DNA of 64,000 nt from Lindgomyces ingoldianus (taxonomy: Eukaryota; Ascomycota; Dothideomycetes; Pleosporales; Lindgomycetaceae). Made by a program: the position numbers and the translations under genes. Positions within the stretch are counted from its first letter, which is position 1. Each line of letters begins with the position of its first letter. The stretch covers positions 349,735-413,734 of the forward strand of contig NW_022985202.1 in the NCBI RefSeq assembly GCF_010093535.1, in the 5' to 3' direction. Positions 13,474 through 25,178 of the stretch are shown piece by piece. A model generated the notes under the pieces. The model saw only the letters and a program-made list of their open reading frames with translations, made no database searches and was not told the origin of the DNA.

Positions 13474-15022
13474 CTAGCAACTTTTCTTTTTGTCTAAAAA
13501 GTTACCTTCTGTACGCGTTACCTCCCTTTTATTTATGTAGGTCTATTTAATTACATTCTGCCTTTACTCTACCTTATTTGTTAGGACTTGCCTTAGTAAT
13601 GCTTTGCGTTAGAATAAGCTAGTTACGCTATATAAATAGCTTTTCTCTTCTTTATCCTTTGCTTTCTAAGCCCTGCTGTACAATCCCCTAGCTCTTTTTT
13701 CTTTTTGTATAGTGCTAACAGTAACAGATCCTTATAATAAAAAAGATAAGTGTGTATAATATAAAAAAAAACAAAGGGAAATAGGCCTTATATAAAGGCG
13801 TTGTTAGTCTAGTTAGTCTAAGGCATCTTTGCGCACAGGATCTAGCTAGTCCACAGATGCTTCTATCTAAACAAAGAGGTAGTTAGTTAGGACTAATAAT
13901 TAAAAAGCCTAGTTTAGTGTTTTCTTTATATATATATTTATTAAGTTATTTTTACTATTAATTTACTTTATTTTAGTAATTTCCCTTTTCTTATATAATT
14001 TATAAAGTAACATAATATTAATTATAAGTTACTTTTTACTAGTAGTGCTTAGCTTAATAAGGTAATTATATAAAAACCTTAAATCTATGTAGATTACTAC
14101 TAAAATTAGTAGTAGTTTAAGCATTTATATAATTTACTATAAAGTTATACTAAGGGTAATTACATTATTAAACTCTCTAACTATTCTATATAGTTTACTA
14201 GTAAGAACACTCTTAGTTACTCTTTTATACTTAGTAGAATTCTAGTGTATAATATTACCTAGTATTTTAAAGTAGTTACTTTACTTTATATAGTTTTTAT
14301 TACTTAATATAATTAAAAATTTTAGCTATAAGCTAAAGTTTTTATTATTAGTAAATAATCTATTTATAAAAATAAACAGCTTTACATAATTAAGCTGTAA
14401 TAGTAGAAAAGTAAAACTACACTTACTATTATTTATCTACTATTAAATTTATGCGTTAAGTGTGTTAATATTATTATATAAAAAGTCTATAGTTTATGTA
14501 GTAATAAATAAGTTAAATGCTGCCTTTAGTTAACATATAAATATAATGTATACCCCTCTTACATATTACTTAATATATTATTATGCAGCATCTTTGTTTT
14601 TTAAGTTAATTATATAAAAGTAGCTTACTTATTCTTTCTAAGTAAGAACTACTATGTTATGTGTAAGTTTAATTCTTTTACTATTAAACTTAATAAGCTG
14701 CTTTTTTACTAAAATAGTTTTACTTTTTATATAAAACTTTACTTTTTATAGTTTTTTTTTTCTTTTTACACAAAATTTTTTATTATAATGCTTAAAGTGT
14801 TGTCTGTTTATAAGCTAGTAATACTAAAAGTATGCTTTTCTTTATTAGTAATTAAAAGGTAAAGGTTATATAAAAAAATGTGCATGTGTAGCTTTTTTTT
14901 ATAGTAGTTATAGTATGTTTTAAACTAATATAGTCCTAATTTAGTAGCTTTATATAAGAGTTGTACAACCTAGAGTATTATATTTAGTAGAAAGCTCTAG
15001 TGTATCTTCTTTAGTAGCTTTA

Positions 15023-15032
15023 NNNNNNNNNN
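15023..15032. other. Assembly gap (10 Ns)
   Basis: Ten unresolved bases within the nested copia element, between two T/A-rich stretches. It probably marks a join in a repeat. Confidence 0.99.
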
Positions 15033-18000
15033 AAGTAGCTAGCAAACACTAGGCAGGATTTTTTATATAGTTAAGTTGTTTTACCTTTTACTTTTTATAT
15101 AAAGTAAAGGTTAAAAATCTAACCTTTATACTTTATTAAGTTATATGCTATAACTTTAAAAGTGCTGTTAGTAATTAAGGTGTTTATTTTTATATAGTTT
15201 AATTTTTTAAATAGTTTTTTAGGTGTAGTAATTACACTATTTATATAAAGCTTAATAAATAAAGCCTAATTATTTTTTTTTTTTTAGGTTAGAAATACTT
15301 AGTTTAGACTTTATATAAGTTTTTTTTACCTTTTACTTTTTTTAGTATCTATATCTTTCTTTTACACTAGTGCAGTATTACTATTTTAAAGGGCTTAGTC
15401 TATAGTAGGCTTTAGTTTTACCTTTATAACATTTTTATAAAGCTGTTTTTTTTTCCTCTTCTTTAGAGGATTTTTTTATATAAAGATTAGTTTATCTAGG
15501 TTATCTATTATAAGTAAGTTATCTTTCTCTTTTTTTTTATAGTATAGTTTAGCCTGTGTATATTAAAGCTTTAGTAGGCTATTTTTTCTTTTAATAATAA
15601 CATCTTTTTTTTAATACTTTTAATCTTATATAGGCTAGTTTAGCTTTTTTTCTTCTTTTATGCTATAATCTCTAAGCTAAAGGGGAGGTTAAGAACTTTA
15701 TATGTTGTAAAGCTATTATAAGTGTTAATTATATAATTAATATTTACTTTTATATAGTTCTTTTAAAGTATCTTTATTACCTTTTATACAGCGCTTGCTT
15801 GTGTAATAATGTTTAGTAATAGTAAAAAATTTAGGTTAATTCTTAGGTATGCTCTAAAGACTAGCAGTGTAGGTACTAGACTGTGTGGGCTAGCTGTGTT
15901 GTTTAGAGCCTTAACTACTATCTATAGGATAGCCTTATTATCTGTACAGTCACCTAGCTTAGTCTTTAGGATGTTAAACACTTATTAAAGAGGTGCGTGC
16001 GCGCGCTTAACTTTTCTAACTGCCTAATATGCTTTTATAGGCATCTGCCTACATGTAGCTCTTATAATTTTTATATAAGCTTAAAAATCCTCTAAAGCAA
16101 AGTTTATACTAGAGTTATGCATAATATAGTCTAAAGGTCCTTAATAAGTGTTAATCTAGCATTTGCATAGTGCATCCTAGGTATCTTGTGCAGACATAGA
16201 TTTTAGGAATATAGCAGCCTAAAATAATGTGTCTATATTAATAACATGTAAGACATCTTTATTATTAATTTATATAACATTAATAATAACTTTATAGTTA
16301 AAGTAGGTGTTATTCTTAATTATAAACTTAAATCTTTACAGGGCCTAGTTATATAATTAGTAAAAGTAGCAAAATTTCTTAATCTCTTCTAGCACTATAG
16401 CATTAATGTTGTAGCTAGCGCTAGTTAGCATCTTCTAAAGTCTCTTTATGCAGGGGTGTCTAAATTAGCAGTAGAGGCAGTAGAGTTCTAATTTAGTAAA
16501 GAAAGACATAGATTCTTTTTTACTAACATTAAAAAAAAAGTGTCCTTATTTTTATATAATAAGTACAGTAGTTTTATCTTTATGTATAATAACATTTAAA
16601 ATGTTGTTAAAGTATGCACCTATTTAGTTTACATCTGCTAGAGATAGTAGGAACAGTGTTAGAGTGTCTAGAATGTAATACATTATGTTACTAACTAGGT
16701 TAGTAATTTATATAGTACTAATTAATTCTATTAATCTTTGTCTTTTAAAGCTAATACTCTCCTTCCTTAGTGTCTAGTTTACTTTTATATAAGGGAATTC
16801 TTACAGGTATGCTTTAAGTTATAACTTCTCTATAGTAGAGATCCTTACTGCGCTAGTATCTTATAGTTTACTTTAGTATACTGTATAGTATTAATTTTTA
16901 AGGATAAACTGTTCTGCGTATCCTTTAGGTTCTAGGCTGTAGATGTCCTCTACAGTCGCGCAGTAAAGAAATGTAGCATTAGTAAAGTAGTTAATAATCT
17001 TTTTACCTTTCTTTTTATTTAAGTTATTGTTGTTATGCAACTTTTTTTTCTTCTACTTTAGTTTGCCTTTAAACTTTTAAATATATATATTTACCTTCTT
17101 ATATATTAGTGTCTTGTTATAAAATTCTTTATATAAAAAGATATATTAGTGTTTTGCATAAGATTAATCTATATAAGGATAATTTATTAACTAACATTTT
17201 TCCTTATAATAGATAAAGCATTACTTTAATTATATAAAGGACTATAGTTTAAATAATCCTTTATATCCCCTTAGGCTTTTTCTATGTTGTTAATAGCTAT
17301 GTGTATGTAGTAAGCTATATTACCTATTAGTGTAGTACACGTTCTAGAATTTATTTATAAATGCATTGTTCTATTAATTAATTATAACCTAAAGTGCTAA
17401 ACAGAGGTTACTGTATAGTGCCTTACATATAAGCTTAATTAAGAACATTGCTTGTTTAAGTTTAAGTTGCCCTTAGCATACTTATATAATAGCAGTGTAA
17501 AGCAGTATCTTGCTTTAAAATTATAGACTAAGAGCTTTTTATATAAAAGTAAGTTTATTAATTATAGCTTTAAAAGCTTTATATAAAGTTTTTATAAAGT
17601 TCTTTTACTTACTTTATGTAAAGCTTATTATTATCTAATCTATTTAATACTAGTTATAGTTTACATTAGTATTAAAGTAATTACTAAGCTGCTTATACAG
17701 TAACTTCTATAATTATCCTAGACTAATATTATAAAGGTAGAACATGTGTGCGCGCCCTTTAAGGATATTAGGAAAGATGCTTGTGTATAATACTTTAAAA
17801 ATAGTAAGGTGTTAGTAGAGCTTAATAAATACTATAGCCTTGTTAGCTAGAATATTATATAGTTGCTCTATATAGTTGTTCTTTTTTCTCTATGCCTTTT
17901 AGAATTATATAACCTTCTTAGGCGTAAGGTTCTCTGCTGTAATATCTTATGTAGGTAAAAGTTAGTATAGATTGTACAGTAATTAAATTATATATAGTAG

Positions 18001-18958
18001 GTACAAGCTTTAGGGAATCTTATGCAGAGCTGTGGCTACAGGAATATGTAGCTGCCTAGTTGTGCTCTTATATAGTAAGCTATTACAAGGTAGTTGTACT
18101 AATTACAGAGAAAGTATTAAGTCTACAGGTAATTTATACAGAGACATTCTCTATTACATTAAGACCTATAATAGTAGTAATAGTTTTATATAATGCTTTA
18201 GTAAGATAGTAAACATGTATTCTTCTTTTATAAGTCTATATAGTATAGTAGCCTCTATTATGTTCTTTTTAAAGCTAATGCCTTTATTCTACAAGGTAGT
18301 AATTAGTTTTTATAAAAATAGTTAGCTAAAATTTTTAAAGTGTATAAGCTTCTACTTTATAAAGTTGTCTTAAAAGTTCTTAAGTGTACATACATTTGTT
18401 ACGCTTAATGTGTAAAGTTTTATAATTAAGTTAGCTGCGTATAAATTAAGCTTTTTTTTAAGTGTGTTATTTAATAGTTTAATTTTATTTACTTAATCTT
18501 TAATGTTTATCTGCTTTACTAGGGTCTTTACTAAGATGCCTATAAAAGGTATGTATTAGTTATATGTTAATACATTATGCTAGCTAGTTATAGATAGAGC
18601 TGGCGTTGCTTGTTGCTCTATAGTAGTTAGTTATGCGTTGTTGCGCGCTGTCTTACTTCTTGTTGTACGCTGCCTCTAAACAGCCTTGTGCAAAAAGATA
18701 AAACAAACCTCCTAGCGTTAAACAAGCACTACTATTTATATAATACCTCTAAATAGTATTATACAGACAGGTTTCTTACTCTTACTTAGGTAACTAAATA
18801 AAGATTTACAGCTACTTACATGTAAATTAGGCTCTGTCTTTACTCTTGCTAATTTATAGTTAAAGTAGTAAAAAAAAAGATTCTTCTTGTACATAAACTT
18901 TTAAATAAAAAGGTATAAGAAAAGCTTCCTCTCTTACAGTATTTAAACTACTAATTAG

Positions 18959-19226
18959 TGTTAAATAGACTCTCTGCTAGCTAGCACTTAGTGTTAGCAA
19001 ATGCGTACAAGACGGAGAGTTTTGCACAGTGTAAACATCGCACAGGGGTGTTAGGTAACTAGTGTTAATTGCTTCTTGTTTTTTTTCTCTGTACAGAGGA
19101 AAAGGGGGATATCTAGATGTTCGCGCACGGAGGTTTGCGCACGAGCATCATGTGACATAGATACGTGATCCTGCTCGTGCGTGATCGCCTGTATCCAGGC
19201 CGCAACGCTGCTGCTGCGTACGGACA
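18959..19226 (-). repeat. LTR of the nested copia element (268 bp)
   Basis: Full-length match to 13206-13473, followed by the target copy TTTAC at 19227-19231. Confidence 0.9.
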
Positions 19227-20903
19227 TTTACTAAATTTTATTAGTAATTTATTTTAAAATTTTTTTATATAGTAAAACTAATTATTACACTTTAAAGCTT
19301 TACTACTTTTTTTATATAGACTTTAAAGTGTAACATAGCTTTTAAAAAGCTAAAGTCTGCACTACTAAGTATACCTACCCTTTGCTATTTTAACTTTATG
19401 TTATAAACTAAAATTAAAACTAATGCTTTTAATAAAGTAGTAGTAGGAGTTCTTTTTTAAGAATAAGTAGATAAAAATTAGTGCTTTATATTATTTTATA
19501 GTAAAGTCTTATCTAGTTTAGAGCTAAACTAAAAGATATATAATAAAAAGCTATTTATAATTATTACTATATTTAAATAATAAAAAGCTAAGCTTACATC
19601 TATAGCAACTAGTACTTTAGTATATATAAATTATTATTTATTAGAGTATTTTATAATAATAAAGGTACTTAATGCTTACTAAGTTTATTAAGCTAAAAAG
19701 TTAGCTTAGTATTACTTCTAAATTAAGTACACCCTTAGTAAAAATAATACTAGGGCAGACATTCTTAGTTGTTATAAATAAGACATAGAAAATTTAAGAG
19801 TAGCTTAAACTAATAATAAGTTAAAAGTTCTACTAAAACTGCACTAACTACACCCCTAAATTAACTCTAAACTAGCCTAGTACTATATTACTTAAATAAT
19901 AACTTAAGTAGCTACACTAAATATTATAAAAAGACTAAACTAGGTTATATTTTTAAATTTTTTAAAATTAATTAATATATTACTTTAAAAAAATTAAGCT
20001 TTTTTTATATAGAAATAAGAACTTTTACTTTACTATTATTAAATAAGAAATAAACTACTTCTTTATACTAACTGCTTATATATGCTAGCTAACTTATTAC
20101 TGTGTACCTAACTTATCTAAGAAGTCTATAACTAAGTATTCTTAGCACACTTTAGTGCTATAAAGACTTATTAGTTACTGTCTTAAAAGTACTACTAAAA
20201 AAGTATAAAGGCTACTTATAAATAATATGTATAAAATTACTTTTCTTATTATAAAGCTTATTTAAAATAGACTTAAACTCTAGAGTTTATTTACCCCCTA
20301 CTAATTCCTGCTTAACTAATGCAGCACTTATGTATTAACTTTAAGAAGTTTTTTAAAAACAAGTCTAAATATAATTAGATTATAGTTATAATTAATTACT
20401 TATTAAAATAAGCTATTTCTATCCCCTACTATAAAATAATTAATGCCTAAAAAATAGCTACTTTGTTTATTTAATAAGTGTACTATTTTAGCTATACACT
20501 TAAAACTATTATTTTTAATTAAGGACTTTAGTTTATATTTAGTTTTTAGTTTAAATTTTATTAAATTTTAAGCATAAAAGTTAAGCTTTTTACTACTTAT
20601 TATAAAAAAATAAATAGCTAAATAAAAATTATAAATAAGTATATTAATTAAAAACTAAAGCTTTTTATATTTTTTTACTAAAATAACTAGAGTTCCTTAC
20701 TACTCTTAATTAATTAGGCTTAGATAACTGTACTTTATGTAATAATTAAAATGTTTTTATATTAAGTTTTATATAGCTCTAAACTATGTTAAAGCTAGGA
20801 CTAGAAACATTCTACAGAACTTATTACAGCCACAGACAAGTTAAATTAGAAGAATGCCCTAGCATTAGCAACTTACATGCACGCAGCCTAGAAGCTAGCA
20901 AAG

Positions 20904-21107
20904 TGTCACGGTCGGCATGCTCAAGCTACAAGCAAGAGGTGGTGTAACTCAACTAGATTAAACTAAGGAGCAGAGGAGCTGCTCTGCGAGTTTAAATATA
21001 CATGTGTGCCCCCTGCCAAGGCGCTACTTGTAGCACTAGCGTGCTACTCGTTGCGCAAGCGAGGGAGCTGATGCCGCAGAGCATGTAAGGCGGTACGCGC
21101 CGTCACA
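20904..21107. mobile_element. Solo LTR (204 bp) with 5-bp TSD
   Basis: A GC-normal island with intact CpG sites lies inside the AT-rich gypsy body. It starts TGTCACGGTC, ends GCCGTCACA, and is flanked by CAAAG on both sides (20899-20903 and 21108-21112). TG...CA ends with a 5-bp duplication are the signature of an LTR retroelement remnant. No partner LTR is in the window. A short TRIM or SINE-like element is less likely. The lack of RIP mutation suggests it arrived after the host was mutated, or escaped because it is short. Confidence 0.85.
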
Positions 21108-22772
21108 CAAAGACCTATATAGAAAAGGCCTAAAATTAGATGTAAACTGTAGTTAACTACTACTACTAGCTAGTTAACTAGAAAGTTAGTAATATAGTCT
21201 ACCTAAGTACAGAAAACTTAGCTATTTAAAAACTTAGCTAAAAACTATTTAATTAATAAAAAAGTTTTTTTAAAGTACTTAAGTAAGTTAGTAACTTATA
21301 CTGCTTAAAACTACTTTTAAAGTTAAAAATATATAACATCTTTACACTAAAAGTGCTTTATAAAGACTTTTAAAATTCTTTTCTAAGTTAAGAACCTCTA
21401 AAACCTCTTAAAATTACTATTAATAAAGTAGAGAAGTAAGAAGTAGAGGAAATACTTACTAGTAAGCTTTACTAAAAAATACTTAAGTACTAAGTAAAAT
21501 AAGTAAGACATAACTCTAATCTAGTCTAGTATAAGGCTTTAAATTTTATAAGTTCTTTTTATAAATTAAAAGCTTTTTATAATAAGCATCTAAATTAGCT
21601 AGAACTTTTAAAGGCCTTATAAAAGTAAATTAAGGCTTTTAAAGCTAGTGTAAAAGGCATAGATTACTTAGTAGATAATAAAGTATAAAAGTAAGAAGTA
21701 AATTTATAGTTATACATAATAGTATTACAACTCTATAGACATTGCGCTAGGGAGGTCTAACAGTAAGCTGTTAGACACCTCTAGACTCTCTTTTTTCTTT
21801 TTCTTTACTTTTCTTTTTTTTTTCCCTTCTCTTCTCTCTTCTTTCTAGACCCCTTTTAAACTCTCTTTACCTTATTTTTAACTACCTAAGAGCGCTATAA
21901 TGTCTGCTTAAAAGTTAGACACTAGAGCCTTTAGGGCTAAAACTTATTAGAGCAGCTTAGTATTTTAGTAGAATAAGGCCACTTAAACACTAGCTGTAGG
22001 AAGCCTAGCCTTCTAGCTTTTTATAACTTACACTACCTACACTAGGTTTTAAGCAGACTTTAAAATAGCCTTAAAGGCCCTTTTTTTATCTTTATTACTT
22101 TTTATGTTTTAGGCTGCTGCCTACAGCTTAAGATAGCCTTATAGGACTAGAAACTTCTTCTTATAATATAAAAAGACCTATGCACGCATTAGTAACTTAT
22201 AACCTAGTAGTATTAAACTATATTTATATAAAATTACATTTCTTATTACATAAAGTGTAATATTTACATTTTTTTAATTTAAAAAACTAATAAGAAAACT
22301 TAACTTAAAGGCTATAAGTAAAAGCGTAAGCAGCTTAAAAGTAGATAACTTAAAACACCTCTAAAGAGGCTTTAGAAGAGGGGCAGAGTAGCATAGTAAT
22401 TTTTTTTAATGCTATAATTAGTTAGCAGACTAAGCTATAAGATGTTAGGTGCACAATAATACTTATAAGGTAGAGAATTAGATAATAGCTAAAAAAGAAA
22501 CTAATAAAATTAACTAGACTATATAAGTAAAGTAAGTAAACACTTATTACTATAAATAATAAATTTACTATATTAATAATAACTACACTGCTAGTTACTA
22601 CTAAACAAAAACATTATAATAAAGGCATTATATTAGTATTAGGTTTTTAGTCTATTTTCTTAGTAACAAGAAATTTTAGTTAAGATAGTTATACTTATTA
22701 TATCTTATCTAAATTAGTTTTAAAGCAGTTTTAAATACTTTCTAAACACTATAAATAGGGACTATTAGCCTA

Positions 22773-22787
22773 TAGAGGGGGGGGTAG
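22773..22787 (+). other. Polypurine tract of the gypsy element
   Basis: An A/G-rich run with eight consecutive Gs immediately precedes the right LTR. This is the expected primer site for plus-strand DNA synthesis in LTR retroelements. Confidence 0.75.
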
Positions 22788-23077
22788 TGTGACAATTCTA
22801 CAAATTGTCCTATATTAGGTTGCTTAGATCCTATCTAAAGGGTCCCTGTATCAGCCCCGACCATGACTTGACCTAGTCCCCTGCAGTTACCCCTATTCCC
22901 TTATGTATTTAGTCGCACCTTGCCCCTGTAGCTAGCTCGGTAGTTTTCTAATATCCTTTCGTACAAGGCCTATAGGTGTCAATGGCATTCCCAGGTTCTA
23001 AGTCCCCACGCACTCCCATATGCCTCTGAGTGGATTCATACCGCATTCGGACCCATTGTCTTGCCTGCGCCGTTACA
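22788..23077 (+). repeat. Right LTR of the gypsy element (290 bp)
   Basis: Starts TGTGACAATTCTAC and ends GCCGTTACA. It is followed by the target duplication TAAGC (23078-23082). Confidence 0.92.
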
Positions 23078-23082
23078 TAAGC

Positions 23083-23320
23083 TAAAGTAAGTAAGCTATT
23101 CTAAAGGCGCTGTAGATAGTGTAATTAGACTAGGCATAACACGCAAATGTGTAAGTAAGAAGCAGAAGTAGTATCTAAATAATATTCTAGGCTGTACTAT
23201 ACTATATAGTGCTAGAGCGGGTTGTTATAGGCTATAATAGAGTTTGTTAGAGTAGGGTCTTAGCAAAAGTAAGCAACTCAGGTGTGTGAGCGACTCGCCT
23301 ATAAAGTATGTTATAGTTAT
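23083..23320. repeat. Spacer ending in the ~65-bp junction motif
   Basis: Mixed-composition sequence whose last part (about 23255-23320) repeats the motif found at 538-600 and, reversed, at 1612-1680. As at those two places, the motif abuts a broken copia fragment. The 150 bases before it have no match elsewhere in the window that I can see. Confidence 0.6.
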
Positions 23321-24720
23321 TATTTTTTTTTATACTTTTTAGAATTATATAATTTTATTTACTAAGAGTTTTTTTTTAGTAGTTTCTCTTTAAAGTAGAA
23401 GTTTATACAAGTTATAATGTAGTATAAATTATGTAGGTAGTATTAGTAGTGTATACACTACTGCAGGCAGTGGTGTGTACAATTAAGGGTGTGGAGCAGG
23501 CGTTAGGTAGGGTGGCATGTATTGTTTGTACAGTGATTAGTGTAGTGCTAGCTAAGGTGTAGAAGCAGGTAATGCTAGTATGTTTAGTGTTAATAGTAGC
23601 ATTATGTTTAGTCTACTTCTATGCAGAGCCTTATATAGTAATAAAAGTTACATATAAAGCTTTTTTAGTGTAATTACTTTTTTTTATGCTATATTATACA
23701 GCTTTTAGGCTTAGGTACCTTTAGTACCTAGCTATAGTATAATTCTTTTATTTTTTAGCACTTATATAAGCTCTCTTTTAAACATATAGCTAAGTGCTAA
23801 AAAGTTTTATAGTGTCTATTTTTTAAAATTTTTTATATATAAACTTAAAAAAGTAGCGCCTTTTTAAGTTATTATATATAATTAAGTTTATAAGCTTATT
23901 AGAGCTTCTAACATGTTAATCTTGTTATTTTAGTACTCTAGGCTAGTTTTATTTTATAGTGTTACCTTTAATATCTTTATGTCTTTTATAAGTTATTTAT
24001 ATAATAAAAATTATTTTTTATTTCTTTTATTATTACACAGAGTTGTTAGTTGCTAGTAAGATTTTATTATAATAGTATAGTTAATTACTTTTTTAGTAGA
24101 TTATATAGGTACTGCTATTATCTAGCTACTAAGTTATGCAGCTTTAATAGCTTTAGTGTGCGCTTTACACTATCTTCTTTTTACTTTATATAGTAGTAGA
24201 GCTTACTGTATAATATAAAGGATTAATTTACTATTATTTAGCTACTAAGTTATATAGCTTTAATAGCTTTAGTATATATTTTACACTATCTTCTTCTTAC
24301 TTTATATAGTAGTAGAGCTTACTATATAATGTAAAGGATTAATTTACTATTCTAAAAAAATAAGTAACTAAATAAAGTACTTTATAAAGTATAAGTGCTT
24401 TATTATTACTCTTTTTAAAAAATAAGTAATAAAATAAAGTACTTTATAAAGTATAAGTACTTTATAATTACTTTTACTAATTTATAGTTAATTAAATTAA
24501 CTACTAATTAGTGTTAAATAGGCTCTAATAGCTAGCTGCTTATAGTATAAGCACTTAAGTAGTAAAAGTAAAAGTAGTGTATAGTGTACATAGTATATAA
24601 AGTAAGTAAAGTAAAGGTAATATATTTCTAGTTTTATTACTCTTATCTTTTCTTTATATAGAGGAAAAGGGGGATATCTAGATGTTTGCGCACAGAGGTT
24701 CGCGCACAAGCATTATGTGA

Positions 24721-25104
24721 CTGTCAGATTGAAGCACTGTTTCTGGGCTTCCTGAGATGAATGATGGGTTTGGAAATGATGTATGGGATGATGAATGATT
24801 GTATTGATTTATTGATGTCCTGTTGTGTGTTCTGCTCGTGTTGCTCGGCCTTGTTTTTCCGGTCCGAGTCCCTCGCGCACTAGCCCTATGCGCGACCAGC
24901 TTGCAACATGCTGCAATTTTCTGCAAAATACTGCAAAATGCTGCAAAATGCTGCAAAATGCTGCAAAATGCTGCAACATGCTGCAATATGCTGCAAAATG
25001 CAGCAATTTGCAGCGACATACTGTTCGAGCTTATTGCTCGTACTATGTAGCAGCTTTCGTCCAGCGTTCCTCCTGTCTTGACAGTAGGTGCGCATATCTG
25101 ACAG
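24721..25104. mobile_element. 384-bp TIR element inserted in an LTR
   Basis: The sequence begins CTGTCAGATT and ends ATATCTGACAG, giving perfect 9-bp terminal inverted repeats (CTGTCAGAT). It is flanked by TGA on both sides (24718-24720 and 25105-25107). Removing it and one TGA restores an uninterrupted 280-bp LTR, which proves it is an insertion. It carries no gene. Its centre is a 12-copy decamer array. A 3-bp duplication is known for CACTA-like and Harbinger elements, but these termini match neither consensus clearly, so I leave it unclassified. It is GC-normal, unlike its surroundings. Confidence 0.88.
24901..25020. repeat. Decamer tandem array, 12 units
   Basis: Twelve consecutive 10-bp units of consensus CTGCAAAATG run in perfect register for 120 bp. 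Five units are exact and the others differ at 1-4 positions. Every frame stays open across it, producing spurious Leu/Gln-, Ala/Phe/Cys- or Ala/Lys/Met-type repeat peptides, so short open frames here should not be taken as genes. Confidence 0.95.
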
Positions 25105-25178
25105 TGACATAGATACGTGATCCTGCTCGTGCGCGATCGCTTGTATCCAGGCCGCGACGCTGCTGCTGCGTACGGACA

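Larger units (their letters stand above)
13206..19226 (-). mobile_element. Full-length copia element nested in the gypsy element
   Basis: The element is bounded by 268-bp LTRs (13206-13473 and 18959-19226) and flanked by TTTAC duplications (13201-13205 and 19227-19231). It lies antisense to its host. The insertion splits the gypsy FLGF..NFYRRFI-type segment of reverse transcriptase: FLGFT is readable up to 13205 and FTKFY from 19227. Its internal part aligns with the copia element at 2785-9177 (for example 16880-17640 against about 4560-5310). Both belong to one superfamily lineage but carry different LTR 3' halves. It is heavily stop-riddled. Ten Ns interrupt it at 15023-15032. Confidence 0.92.
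9647..23077 (+). mobile_element. Chromodomain Ty3/gypsy retrotransposon with nested insertions
   Basis: The element is bounded by 290-bp LTRs (9647-9936 and 22788-23077) that begin TG and end CA. It is flanked by the duplication TAAGC (9642-9646 and 23078-23082). A G-rich polypurine tract (about 22773-22787) precedes the right LTR and fixes the + orientation. A reverse-transcriptase trace reading YLNNIFIYFKN (about 12945-12980) matches the gypsy YLDDILIYS-type motif after G-to-A change. A chromodomain-like trace beginning EVEEIL (about 21435) lies near the 3' end. Without the 6.0-kb copia insertion (13206-19226) and the 204-bp solo LTR (20904-21107), the element is about 7.2 kb. All frames carry stops. 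Confidence 0.93.
23321..25178 (-). mobile_element. Truncated antisense copia copy (leader plus one LTR)
   Basis: Reading on the - strand, this is a 280-bp LTR (24512-25178 minus the 384-bp insert and one TGA copy) followed by leader and gag sequence. It matches 2785 to about 4290 of the full-length element. It stops abruptly at about 23321, next to the junction motif, and no second LTR is present. The copy is mutated and non-coding. The LTR part nearest 25178 keeps its CpG sites far better than the gag side. Confidence 0.88.

Noticed and set aside
24901..25020. Possible CRISPR-like array
   Set aside because: Units are directly contiguous decamers with no spacers, in a eukaryotic sequence. 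It is a minisatellite.
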